The notes under the pieces: model-generated
What the model was told of the DNA's origin: nothing
The model's input: only the letters and a program-made list of their open reading frames with translations
Databases searched by the model: none
NCBI GenBank assembly: GCA_965248495.1
Contig: CBDFJL010000001.1
Span: 1 to 64,000 of the forward strand
DNA: 64,000 nt
Direction: 5' to 3'
From: CAUYXS01 sp965248495
GTDB taxonomy: Bacteria; Chloroflexota; Dehalococcoidia; Lucifugimonadales; Australimonadaceae
Made by a program: the position numbers and the translations under genes
Shown: one piece after another, positions 40,647-49,637 of the stretch
Position numbering within the stretch: the first letter of the stretch is position 1
Layout of the letters: every line of letters starts with the position of its first letter

Positions 40647-41768
40647 TCACCACACTCCAAGCATGGCCTGGAATACGCGAGCGTAGGCCTCCTTCATGTT
40701 CCAGCCCTCTGCCTCCAGGCGAGGGGCCATGACCCGCGTCATGAAGGCCTCCACCGCTTGGATGATGTTCATCCCCTTCCCGTTCAGCGTTGCGTGCCCA
40801 CTCAGCCGGGCCTGGCGCAGGAAGGTCGTCTCCAAAGGGCTGTAGATGAGGTCGAAGAACGCGGTTGTCGCGGGTGCGCCCGCCACCGCCCGAGCTGACA
40901 CTCGCTGGTTCGCGGCTATGTCCTCGGACGAGGCATCGAACCATGCACGGTAGAACTCGACGTCGGAGGGATACGCGGACGCCGCGAAGACAATAGCGCT
41001 TGCCGGTGCCAGGGGGCTGTACGGTTCGAGACAGCTCACGCGGTCCTCAACGAGACGCCTAATGCCCGACTGGCCAACCACCGACGCATTGATGACCAGG
41101 TCGGCGCCTGCAACGGCCCCCGAGACAGCACCCCCGGCGACGGCTTCTGCGTTGCCGTGGACGGCCGATACGGCGGCCGCCAGTGCTTGGGCGCCCGGCT
41201 GGGTCCGGTTTGCGATGGCCAGTTGGCCCTTGTCGCCGAGGCGGGAGGCGATGGCGAAGGCTGTCGCTCTGCCCGCGCCGCCGGCGCCGATCAGCAGCAC
41301 CCGTAGGCCGCTAAGGGTCGCCAGGAACGGCTGCGGCTGCCATGGGGTTGGCCGGAGCAGCGACCCGAGGGCGCCCTCAGCGTCCGTGTTGTAGCCGACG
41401 AGACGGCCGTCGCTTGTCCGGTGGATGGTGTTCACGGCGCCGATCTGCGCGGCGGTCGGGTCCAGCTCGTCGAGCAGGTCCATGACCGCCACCTTGTAGG
41501 GGACCGTGACGTTGCCGCCGACGTAGCCGTCACAGCGCCGCAGGGCCTCCACCAGCTGGGGCAGCTTCTCCTCCGTGACGTCAAACGGAAGGTAGATGGC
41601 ATCGGTGCCGAGGTCTTCGAAGGCCGCGGTCCAGATGCTCGGGCTCTTGGCGTACTCGGAGGGATGGTCGCCGATAATGCCGCAGACCACCTCGCGCCGG
41701 TCCGCCTTTCCGTCCAGCGTATTCTCAACCAACGGCTGAAGCCGCGCGACGGTGCCGACAGCGGCCAC
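40647..41768 (-). CDS. shikimate-dehydrogenase-like protein, extended
   Basis: AroE family, which reduces 3-dehydroshikimate or related ketones with NADPH. Seen: KSPSIW, NVTVPYKVAVMDLLDE (catalytic Lys), GAVNTIHR, GYNTDAEGALGSLLRP, and the NADP loop LLIGAGGAGRATAFAIASRL. At 373 aa it is some 90 residues longer than ordinary AroE, and the C-terminal GxxMLxxQ motif reads GKGMNIIQAVEAF. Placed immediately downstream of a divergent DAHP synthase, it may serve a dedicated pathway rather than aromatic amino acids. Confidence 0.8.
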   Translation of the reverse strand: MAAVGTVARLQPLVENTLDGKADRREVVCGIIGDHPSEYAKSPSIWTAAFEDLGTDAIYLPFDVTEEKLPQLVEALRRCDGYVGGNVTVPYKVAVMDLLDELDPTAAQIGAVNTIHRTSDGRLVGYNTDAEGALGSLLRPTPWQPQPFLATLSGLRVLLIGAGGAGRATAFAIASRLGDKGQLAIANRTQPGAQALAAAVSAVHGNAEAVAGGAVSGAVAGADLVINASVVGQSGIRRLVEDRVSCLEPYSPLAPASAIVFAASAYPSDVEFYRAWFDASSEDIAANQRVSARAVAGAPATTAFFDLIYSPLETTFLRQARLSGHATLNGKGMNIIQAVEAFMTRVMAPRLEAEGWNMKEAYARVFQAMLGVW

Positions 41769-42638
41769 TTAGACCTCCCGGCCCATGGCGGTGCCGATGG
41801 CGCGCAACTCACCCATGAGGCCATCGAATGCGGGGAACGAGAGCGCCTGGAGCGGATCGACCGCGGCCTGATCCGGAACCGGGTGTACGTCGAGGATGAT
41901 GCCATCGGCCCCGATGGCCAGCGCCGCCCGCGAAACCGGCCCGACGTAGGCGCGCTTGAAGGTCGCGTGGCTCGGGTCGACGATGACCGGCAGGTGGCTC
42001 CACTCCTTGGCCGCTAGCACGGCCTCCAGGTCCACGATGAAGCGTGAGGTCAGCTGATGGGTGTGCGGGGCGGTGATACCGCGCTCGCAGAGAACGACGT
42101 TCGGGTTGCCGTGGTAGAGGATGTACTCCGCGGCACCCAACCAGTCCCTGAGCCCACACCCGAAGTGGCGCTTGAGGAGCACGGGGACACCCGCCTTCCC
42201 CAACTCCTCGAGCAGCGGGAAGTTCTGCATGTTGCGCGCTCCCACCTGCATCATGTCGGTGTAGCGCGCGAGCATTTCGACGTCGCGCACGTCGAGTATC
42301 TCCGTCACGACGGGGAGCCCGGTGCGCTCACGGGCCTCCGCCAGGTACTGCAGCCCCTCCTCGCCCAGCTGGAACATCTTGTCCGACCGGTAGGGGAAGG
42401 TGAGCGGCTTGAACGCGCCACCGCGCATCATGGCTGCGCCCGAAGCCTTCACCGCGTCGCCGGTTTCCATCATCATGTCGCGGTTCTCGACTGTGCATGG
42501 CCCGGCGATGACGATGAACTTCGGCCCGCCGAAAGCGACACCACCGACAGTCACGATCGTGTCGGCCTGGCCGGGGCGACGGCCCGCCAGAGGGATGTTG
42601 GACTGGAGATCAGCTTCGGTGACGTCTTTGGAGGTCAT
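41769..42638 (-). CDS. DAHP-synthase family protein (type I-beta/KDO8PS-like), divergent
   Basis: Aldolase condensing PEP with erythrose 4-phosphate in the first step to shikimate. Seen: VIAGPCTVENRDMMMETGDA, RGGAFKPLTFPYRSDKMF, QVGARNMQNFPLLEELGKAG, LLKRHFGCGL, VLCERGI and VIVDPSHATFKRAYVGP. Several normally fixed residues differ: KPRTSPY reads KPLTFPY and the TRNTLD segment reads TSRFIVD. At 289 aa the catalytic domain is complete with no regulatory domain. The substitutions may mean a different aldehyde substrate. Confidence 0.8.
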   Translation of the reverse strand: MTSKDVTEADLQSNIPLAGRRPGQADTIVTVGGVAFGGPKFIVIAGPCTVENRDMMMETGDAVKASGAAMMRGGAFKPLTFPYRSDKMFQLGEEGLQYLAEARERTGLPVVTEILDVRDVEMLARYTDMMQVGARNMQNFPLLEELGKAGVPVLLKRHFGCGLRDWLGAAEYILYHGNPNVVLCERGITAPHTHQLTSRFIVDLEAVLAAKEWSHLPVIVDPSHATFKRAYVGPVSRAALAIGADGIILDVHPVPDQAAVDPLQALSFPAFDGLMGELRAIGTAMGREV

Positions 42639-43717
42639 GGTGCAACCGTGACGGGAGCGTTGGCGAGTGAGGCCACTTCGTCGGCGGACCAATCGAAACG
42701 GACAGGGTTGCCCGTCGCCGCAGATTCGTAGAGCGATTCCATGATACGGGCGAGCACCACCCCACTGCCCACCGCGTCCGCGCTCGGACGGCGCCGCGTG
42801 GCCGTGCACTCCAGAAAGTCGGTGAGCTCCGCCGCGATCATTTGAATCGGATCGGCGGTCGGCGTGAGCGGCGTGTCGCTCCCGCTGGAGACTGGCGTCC
42901 AGGTGTTGTTCACAAACTCCTGGCTCACGCCGTGGACGCGCATGTACTCCGTCTCGAAGTCGACCTCCACGGTCGCCTGTGACCCCGAAACGAATATCTC
43001 CTTGGACGTGAAGGCGCCGGGTACTACCTTGTCACGCCAGCGTCCCGGCTGAATGTACCCCGATTCGACCTTGGCCACGGCGCCGCCCGGGTACTCGAGC
43101 ATGACGACGGAGAAGTCCTCGAGCCCACGGTTGAAGTGGTCCCGCGTCACCGCGTACACCTGGTCGGGCACGGCCCCCAAGAGCCAGTTGAAGAGGTCGA
43201 TGAAGTGGATGCCATCCGTGTGCGTGACGCCGACGTCGGTCCGTGCGCGTTTGAATCCCATGAAGTTGCCCGATAGGTACCGGATGTCGCCCAGCTTGCC
43301 GTCGGCGATCATGCCCCGCAGTCGCGGCGACATAGGGTGGAAACGATAGTAGTAGCCCACCTGAAGCAGCCGGCCGGTCTCGTCGGCGAGCCTCGCCAGC
43401 TCCGCCGCCTCCGCGGACGTCATGGTCATGGGCTTCTCGACGAAGACGTCCTTCCCGCGTTCCAACGCAAGCTTGACGAGGTCGAAATGGCTGGTGGACG
43501 GCGTGACAATGTCGACCACGTCCACCTCGTCGATGAAGCGGGTGACGTCCGTGGTCAGCCGCTCGGGCGGCAGGTTGAAGGCGGCCGCCTCGGCGTGCAG
43601 ATCCGCGTTAAGCTCGGCCACGTGCAGGCCGGCTCCAAGTCGAAGGTGGTGCCAGGCTCTCAGGTGGTTCCGGCCGAAGCCTCCCAGCCCTACAAGCAGG
43701 ATGCGCGGTCCTTCCAT
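42635..43717 (-). CDS. Gfo/Idh/MocA-family sugar oxidoreductase
   Basis: NAD(P)-dependent oxidation of a sugar or sugar nucleotide. N-terminal RILLVGLGGFGRNHLRAWHH is the Rossmann loop; VDIVTPSTSHFDLVKLALER and VFVEKPMTMTSAEAAELARL (EKP motif with catalytic Lys) follow, then the alpha/beta domain with THTDGIHFIDLFNWLLG, including the usual His. 360 aa. It overlaps the DAHP-synthase-like start by 4 nt, so the two act together. Confidence 0.88.
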   Translation of the reverse strand: MEGPRILLVGLGGFGRNHLRAWHHLRLGAGLHVAELNADLHAEAAAFNLPPERLTTDVTRFIDEVDVVDIVTPSTSHFDLVKLALERGKDVFVEKPMTMTSAEAAELARLADETGRLLQVGYYYRFHPMSPRLRGMIADGKLGDIRYLSGNFMGFKRARTDVGVTHTDGIHFIDLFNWLLGAVPDQVYAVTRDHFNRGLEDFSVVMLEYPGGAVAKVESGYIQPGRWRDKVVPGAFTSKEIFVSGSQATVEVDFETEYMRVHGVSQEFVNNTWTPVSSGSDTPLTPTADPIQMIAAELTDFLECTATRRRPSADAVGSGVVLARIMESLYESAATGNPVRFDWSADEVASLANAPVTVAP

Positions 43718-43727
43718 TCGCAGTCTC

Positions 43728-45086
43728 CTAGGACACGGGCGCGAGCGTTGGCTTGCCCACGCCCCGGTAGTCGAAACCGTGAGCGACGACGTCGTTGCCG
43801 TCCAGCAGGTTGCGGCCGTCCACGATCTTGCGCTGGCGCATGCGGGCGCCGAGCCGGTCGAAGTCGAGATCGAGGTACTCAGGCCAGTCCGTCAGCAGCA
43901 TGAGCAAGTCGGCGCCGTCGGCGGCCTCGTAAGGGTCCTCGCAATACTGGACGTGCGGCATGAGCTGGCGCGCCTCTTCGATGGCGACAGGGTCGTGCGC
44001 GGCGATCTCCGCGCCCAGGTCCTCCAGCTGCTGCAGGATGCGCAGCGCCAGCGAGGTACGGACGTCATTGGTCCCAGGCTTGAATGCCAAGCCCAACACG
44101 GCGATCTTTCGGCCAGCGAGCTGGGAGTCGAGCAGGCCCGCGGCCCGGGAGACCATGTGCTGGACCTGGAAGTCGTTGCGGTCAATCACCGCCCTCATGA
44201 AGCTGGGCTGGTACCCCTGCTGGCCAGAGAAGTGGATCAGAGCGCGGATGTCCTTCTCCAGGCAGGGGCCGCCGAAGCCGATGCCCGGCTGAAGGTAGTC
44301 CCAACCGATCCGCTTGTCGTAGCCGAGCCCTCGGATGACATCCCCCACGTCGGCCCCAACCTGCTCGCAAATACCAGCGACCTCGTTGATGAACGAGAGC
44401 CGCGTGGCCAGAAAGGCGTTCGAGGCGTACTTGATCATCTGCGCGGCGACGGCGGTCGTCTCGATGTACGGCACCTCGCGCGCCATCTCGATGCCGGCAG
44501 GAGTCGCGTCGGCGGTGGTGAACGGCCCGTAGAGCTTGCGCATGGTCGCTCGGGCGTGGTCGGAGTCCGTGCCGACAACGATGCGGCTCGGGAAGAAGAA
44601 GTCCTTGAGGCCCTGGCCCTCTCGGAGAAACTCCGGGTTCACGACCACGTCGGCATGGAGCCCTTCCGCGCCACGCTGGGAGAGGATCTGCTGGACCATT
44701 TGAACAGTCCCTGCCGGGACCGTCGACTTGATGGCGATGACCGTGTACTGGTCGAGCACTTCGGCCAGCAGCCGCGTCACCTCACGGACCTGGGAGATGT
44801 CGGTGCCCCCATCGTGGAGCGAGGGGCTGCCGACGGCGACGAAGACAACCTCGGCGCCGTTCACAGCCTCGTGGAGGTCGGTGCTGAAGTGGAGGCGGCC
44901 GGTAGCGAGGCACTCGTTGAGCGCGTGCTCCAACCCCTCCTCGTAGATGGGGCTATGGCCCTCTTGGAACGCGGCCACCTTCGACGCGTCGACGTCGACC
45001 GCCGCAACCTCGTGCCAAAGTTGCGAGAAGCCAACGCTGGTGATCAGCCCGACGTACCCGCATCCACCGACGACGGCCAGTTTCAT
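43728..45086 (-). CDS. ugd: UDP-glucose 6-dehydrogenase
   Basis: Makes UDP-glucuronate. KLAVVGGCGYVGLITSVGFS is the NAD loop, IKSTVPAGT and NPEFLREGQGLKDFFFPSRI are Ugd signatures, and the nucleophile Cys lies in GIGFGGPCLEKDIRALI. At 452 aa it is full length. It heads the leftward sugar operon after the membrane polymerase gene, 102 bp away. Confidence 0.92.
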   Translation of the reverse strand: MKLAVVGGCGYVGLITSVGFSQLWHEVAAVDVDASKVAAFQEGHSPIYEEGLEHALNECLATGRLHFSTDLHEAVNGAEVVFVAVGSPSLHDGGTDISQVREVTRLLAEVLDQYTVIAIKSTVPAGTVQMVQQILSQRGAEGLHADVVVNPEFLREGQGLKDFFFPSRIVVGTDSDHARATMRKLYGPFTTADATPAGIEMAREVPYIETTAVAAQMIKYASNAFLATRLSFINEVAGICEQVGADVGDVIRGLGYDKRIGWDYLQPGIGFGGPCLEKDIRALIHFSGQQGYQPSFMRAVIDRNDFQVQHMVSRAAGLLDSQLAGRKIAVLGLAFKPGTNDVRTSLALRILQQLEDLGAEIAAHDPVAIEEARQLMPHVQYCEDPYEAADGADLLMLLTDWPEYLDLDFDRLGARMRQRKIVDGRNLLDGNDVVAHGFDYRGVGKPTLAPVS

Positions 45087-45188
45087 GGGCTCACATTCCT
45101 CGACGCACGATGGTCGGGCCGCGACACGAACGTTGGGCGCCTCTCTGCGAAGCAGGCCACGGCGCCCACGACATTATACGAGCGGCCG

Positions 45189-47486
45189 TTACGGCGTCGC
45201 GGTGGCACCGCTGGCCTCCCGAATGGCTTGCAGGCCCGTGATCGCCGGTCCGTTCGGCGTCAGCACAATGGAGGTCTCGAACGCCGCCACCGCCTCATCT
45301 ACACGCCCGAGGTCCCGTAGGGCCGTTCCCTTTATGAAGTAGGCAAGGCTGGCATCGGCGATGTCGCCGGTGAGCGCGATGGACTCTTGCGCTAGGACGA
45401 GACCCTCCGCCGGCATGCCAAGCCGTACATTCGCCCACGCAAGCGAGTCCAGAGCCTGCCAGTAGCCAGGGAGGAGGTCGGTAACGAGCGCGTTGACGTG
45501 AAGCGCCTCGTCTATCCGTGGCTCGGGTAGACCGGCGTTGGCGCGCAGGAACGCGACCTCGCGCGAGAACTCGGCGATCCGCGACCACACACGCTGGTCG
45601 ATGGTGTTCCAGTCCAAGGCCAGACGCGCCTCGCGGTTGGCCTCTTCCATCAGCTGCCGGCTCGCCTCGGGCGTCGGTTGGCGGCGGCTAAGCTCGCCGA
45701 TGGCGTCCGCCTTGCGTATGTGGAACAGCGCTGCGGCCGGATGCCACTGCTGCGCGCTGTCGATCTCCGCGAAGCCCTTGGCAAGCTCCCCGGTCGCAAA
45801 GGCCTGGTCGGCGTCGCGTGCGTCGAAGGCGGCGAGGACCGGGCGGGCGGTGCCCTGCCACCAGAGGAACGCGATCACGATCGCGATGCCGACGACGACG
45901 ACGATGCGCCAGTCAGGAGCCCAGACGGTGGCCGCCGCCTCGCGCTCCGCGGTCCGTTGGCGGCGACTGCGGGGAGCGGGCCCATTCTTGTCCGGGGATG
46001 GCTCGGCTCGGACAACCCGCGCCAACCCGACGACGACGGCCAGCAGGGCCCACATCATCACCAGGTCCGACACTTGCGCCTTGCCCACGAATTGCTCCCC
46101 AACCCTCCCTGCGACGGCGCCTGCGGCCGCGACCACCAGCAGCGTGAAGGCGAAGGAGTAACGTCCTGACCGGGTCTCACGGAGTATCCGAGCGAGAACG
46201 ACCACCGTTGCCGCGAGGAGTGAGAGGTAGACGAGGACTCCCAGGAGTCCGAGTTCGACCGCCATGTGCACGAGGAAGTTGTGCCCGTGGGCGACCAGGC
46301 TAGACGTTGCCTTCGTCTCACCGATCAGCTGGTAGGCGTACGGGAACATGTCGGGCCCATAGCCGATGATCGGCCTCAGCGGCCGCACCGCCAAGTCCGG
46401 CAGCTCGGGGTAGGCCTCCGTATCCACCCATGGGAGGTCCAGGGCCACGCGGCCGGCCGTCCGCCAAATGATGAGCCGGCTGCTCAGCGCGCCGGTGGTC
46501 GTCTCTTCGACGATGCCTGCGAGGCGTCCGCCGACAGTGCTCTGCTCGTCGTTCGTCAGGACGCCGCCCGCTGGGATGAGCGAGATCAGCATAGCGACGG
46601 CCAGGGAGACGGAGCCCATCGCCATGACACGGGTCAAGTTCTCTCTTCCCAGTTGCCAGGCGATGAGCACCAAGGTGACGGAAGCCGCCGCCACCGCTCC
46701 GAACCAGGGGCCGCGGCTCAGGGTGAACAACAACGCCGTCAGTTGGAGCGCGAGGGGCACTGAGAAGACGAAGATGTGGGTGATCGGACCCACACGGTCT
46801 CGGAACTGGAGCAGAAGTGCCATGGTGACCGGGATGGTCATGGCCAGCACGGCACCGGCGAAAATGGGATTGCCAAGGGTTAACCGGGCGCGTGTGTTGT
46901 CCTGGTCAGCCTCGCGAAGCGGGTCGTAACCGAAGTGCTGGCCTATGCCGTAAATGGACGCGGCCACCCCCACGATGACGAATGCGCTGAGCACCCGCCG
47001 AATCTGGGTCTCGGTCCGGATATGCGCAGCCATCACCAGAAAGATGACCACGTAGCCGGCGACGCTGTGGAGGGCGTAGGTGTCCCAGCCGGGGTCGATA
47101 CCCCACAGGCTGACACGCGGCACCGGTGAGGCAACCGCTCCAATCAGCGTGACGGCGAGCACCGCGAGTGCCGCGGCGACGATCCAGTGTGCCGGGTCTG
47201 TGCGCAGCCAGGCTCGCACTCGAACCCAAGCACCGCCCTGCTGCCAGGGCCAAGCGGGCGCGGGCAGGAGTGACCACTCCAGCGCCCAGAGAGCGGCGAG
47301 GGCCAGCGCGAGCGTCCGGAAGACGAACACCTTCGGCATCTGAATGAAGCCGATCATGATCGTGTCCCGCATCATGACGAGAGGGACGAGGACGATCGCG
47401 GCCAGCCACAGCCACTCCATTACGGTGCGGACGCGGATGACGGCGGAGAGGGGCTCTACGGTTCTGCTTGCAGCGGTCGCTGCCAC
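45189..47486 (-). CDS. O-antigen ligase/polymerase-like membrane protein with C-terminal TPR-like region
   Basis: Residues to about 560 contain 11-13 hydrophobic helices; the long loop after about 330 (GYGPDMFPYAYQLIGETKAT, then SLVAHGHNFLVHMAVELGLL) is the Wzy_C/WaaL signature with the conserved HNxxL-type motif. The C-terminal 160 or so residues have TPR-like helices (ARDADQAFATGELAKGFAEI). 765 aa. Likely polymerises or attaches the polysaccharide made by this cluster on the outer face of the membrane. Confidence 0.87.
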   Translation of the reverse strand: MAATAASRTVEPLSAVIRVRTVMEWLWLAAIVLVPLVMMRDTIMIGFIQMPKVFVFRTLALALAALWALEWSLLPAPAWPWQQGGAWVRVRAWLRTDPAHWIVAAALAVLAVTLIGAVASPVPRVSLWGIDPGWDTYALHSVAGYVVIFLVMAAHIRTETQIRRVLSAFVIVGVAASIYGIGQHFGYDPLREADQDNTRARLTLGNPIFAGAVLAMTIPVTMALLLQFRDRVGPITHIFVFSVPLALQLTALLFTLSRGPWFGAVAAASVTLVLIAWQLGRENLTRVMAMGSVSLAVAMLISLIPAGGVLTNDEQSTVGGRLAGIVEETTTGALSSRLIIWRTAGRVALDLPWVDTEAYPELPDLAVRPLRPIIGYGPDMFPYAYQLIGETKATSSLVAHGHNFLVHMAVELGLLGVLVYLSLLAATVVVLARILRETRSGRYSFAFTLLVVAAAGAVAGRVGEQFVGKAQVSDLVMMWALLAVVVGLARVVRAEPSPDKNGPAPRSRRQRTAEREAAATVWAPDWRIVVVVGIAIVIAFLWWQGTARPVLAAFDARDADQAFATGELAKGFAEIDSAQQWHPAAALFHIRKADAIGELSRRQPTPEASRQLMEEANREARLALDWNTIDQRVWSRIAEFSREVAFLRANAGLPEPRIDEALHVNALVTDLLPGYWQALDSLAWANVRLGMPAEGLVLAQESIALTGDIADASLAYFIKGTALRDLGRVDEAVAAFETSIVLTPNGPAITGLQAIREASGATATP

Positions 47487-47830
47487 TGTACCCCCGGCTC
47501 GGGTTCACACCGGGGACGCGAGCCCGATGCGCTCGCAGACCAGTGTAGCGTCAGCCGTGCGCCCTGGGATGAGGGGCTACATTCAAGTTCCGACAGATTT
47601 GCCGCGCGCGTTCGGCGCCTTGGCCCGGGCAATCTCCACAGGTTTGCCGCGCAGGTCTGGCGCGGTGAGGTGCGGCAGCAAGGAGCGCATGGGCGCGGTC
47701 TGGCCTATGGCATCGGCCGTCGGCCCGGTCAGCTGCGCCAACGTGGATCGGCCGTGCGACCTCGGCGCGGCTCAGGGCAAGCTCCCTCTCGGGGCGATCG
47801 GCCCATGGGGCTTCAGCCCACTGGCGTCCG
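47487..47830. other. intergenic region between polysaccharide and archaellum clusters
   Basis: No frame in these 344 bp looks coding; the overlapping frames are Ala/Arg-rich and lack ribosome sites. It contains short degenerate repeats around TTTGCCGCGC (about 47598 and 47643). It lies at the end of the archaellum operon and upstream of the membrane polymerase gene, so it should hold the polymerase promoter. Confidence 0.5.
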
Positions 47831-48106
47831 CTAGCGGCGCTGGCGCCTGCGGATGAGCGCGTCAACTTCCCGCAGGCTGCCCATGACGTCGCCAATGTCG
47901 ATATTGCTCAGCCCGCGGGTGATAACGAGCAGCTCCTCGTTGGTTTCATCTGCGTCGCCGAAGACGTCCATCAGGTCGAGATCCCCAAGGCCGGCGTCCT
48001 CGGCGGCGGGAGCCTCGTCGGCAGGTGCTTCGGGGGCGGCGGCTTCCGGCGCCGCTTGGTCAGCGCCCGGTTCCTTCTGAGTCTGCTCGGTGGTTTCGTC
48101 GGCCAT
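47831..48106 (-). CDS. small acidic protein at the end of the archaellum operon, unknown
   Basis: Start at 48106 follows GGGGAGAG and comes 13 bp after the arlJ stop. Of 91 residues the first half is disordered and Ala/Pro/Glu-rich; the second half, LGDLDLMDVFGDADETNEEL, LVITRGLSNIDIGDVMGSLR, EVDALIRRRQRR, is predicted helical. It could be a cytoplasmic motor accessory. I know no counterpart in archaea. Confidence 0.6.
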   Translation of the reverse strand: MADETTEQTQKEPGADQAAPEAAAPEAPADEAPAAEDAGLGDLDLMDVFGDADETNEELLVITRGLSNIDIGDVMGSLREVDALIRRRQRR

Positions 48107-48119
48107 CAGGCTCTCCCCG

Positions 48120-49637
48120 CTAGACAAGCGACTCGGTGGAGGCGGTCGCGCCCACGCCGAAGATCAGGTCGGCGAGCACCGGCGCCGCCACCAAGGCGAT
48201 ACCCGCACCAACCAACGTGAAGCCCAGGTAATAAAAGAATGTGTGGCCATAACCACCGTCGGCCAGCTTAGGGGCCGCGGCGTTCACGACGCTGAGGCAG
48301 ATGACGACCGGGATCATCATCATCTGCAAGAACTGGAGGCTCTGGACGTTGAAGGCCAACACGCTGCCGACGGACCCCGCGGCACCACCCTCGGCTGCCC
48401 CCAGCACACCCGCCGTTTGGATCAGTTCGTTGAACCCGTCAACGACTTCAATAATGAAGATCAGCAGGAACGCGATGGTCACGTGCATAGCGAAGGTCAG
48501 CCACCAGAACGAGCTGGACACGAGGCGCCGCTTGGCCCTCAGCAGGCTCACCTTGGTAGACAGTACCGACGCCCGCTTCCCAATCTCCTCCGCGTCGCCG
48601 CCGGCTTTGACGCCGTCCTGGAACACGCGCACGCTGCGCCCGATCAGCTCGCTTCCCGTCTCCGACACGAAGCGGTCCCAGCTCATGTCCATCGCCACGC
48701 GGGACAGCAGTCGAATGCGCAGCCGCGCGGCGGCGGACGCAAGCGAGGCCATCGCCCGCAGGTCCATCCTCCCCAGGGCGATCACCGGGGTGGTGCCGAT
48801 GGCGGTCACCGTGGAGCCAAGGACGCGCAGGAAAGTACTGATGTCACCGTCCTGCTTGGCAATCTTCGCGTCGAGGCGGCGCGCCTGAATACCGATGGGG
48901 AGCACGATGAGGCCCGCGACGATGAGGATCATGCCGACCGACATGCCCGCGGCGGCCATGATGCCAGCTACGATGAACGACAATGGACCCAGGGTGATGA
49001 AGAGCCGCCGCGCCGGTAGCTGGCTCTCCTCCGCCGCGATCGTCGTGAGCGTTTTCACCTCGCGAGGAGCGGCCCGGTAGATGATCCACACGCCCAACGC
49101 GCTGATGCCGAGCATCCCGATCACCAGGCCCGCGACGAAGGGCGTGCCAAGGTCGAAAATCATGGTCGAGACGGTGGCAACGACGATAATCAGAGAAGCC
49201 GAGACGATGAGCGCGCTGAAGGCGTCGGTCCACTTCTTGAGCGTCTCCAGCTTGCGCTCGTAGACGTTGCCGTAGACCTCTGCTTGGACCTGCGCCTCGT
49301 TGGCCAGGAAGTCCGATTCCTTTTCGCCAGTGGCCAGCGCGCTGGACAGCCGCAGCAGCAGCTCCTTCACCTCTTCGTTTTTCGCCACCTCGCCGATCAT
49401 GCGGCAGGCCTCGGCGTACTGGTAGCCCAGCGCCGTGACGTAGCGGTCGACCTCGCGGAAGTATGGGGCCGTGGCCGCGGGTATCTCGCCGGCCAACTCG
49501 AACATGCGCTCGCGGGGCACGCCGGCGGCCGCCACTGACGACAGGTGCGCCAGCTGAAACAGCAGGTCGAAGCCCACCAGGTCCTCAGAGGCCCCTTTGG
49601 CCTTGAGCGGATCGAGGTTCTTAGAAGATGCCTTCAT
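48120..49637 (-). CDS. arlJ: archaellum membrane platform protein ArlJ
   Basis: Polytopic T2SF-domain protein on which the motor ATPase acts. N-terminal cytoplasmic domain with AHLSSVAAAGVPRERMFELA and VAKNEEVKELLLRLSSALAT; membrane helices near residues 150-210 and 220-260; a second cytoplasmic domain (MDMSWDRFVSETGSELIGRS, FQDGVKAGGDAEEIGKRASV) and at least three more helices. 505 aa, as expected for ArlJ rather than the shorter PilC/GspF. It overlaps arlI by 17 nt. Confidence 0.88.
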   Translation of the reverse strand: MKASSKNLDPLKAKGASEDLVGFDLLFQLAHLSSVAAAGVPRERMFELAGEIPAATAPYFREVDRYVTALGYQYAEACRMIGEVAKNEEVKELLLRLSSALATGEKESDFLANEAQVQAEVYGNVYERKLETLKKWTDAFSALIVSASLIIVVATVSTMIFDLGTPFVAGLVIGMLGISALGVWIIYRAAPREVKTLTTIAAEESQLPARRLFITLGPLSFIVAGIMAAAGMSVGMILIVAGLIVLPIGIQARRLDAKIAKQDGDISTFLRVLGSTVTAIGTTPVIALGRMDLRAMASLASAAARLRIRLLSRVAMDMSWDRFVSETGSELIGRSVRVFQDGVKAGGDAEEIGKRASVLSTKVSLLRAKRRLVSSSFWWLTFAMHVTIAFLLIFIIEVVDGFNELIQTAGVLGAAEGGAAGSVGSVLAFNVQSLQFLQMMMIPVVICLSVVNAAAPKLADGGYGHTFFYYLGFTLVGAGIALVAAPVLADLIFGVGATASTESLV

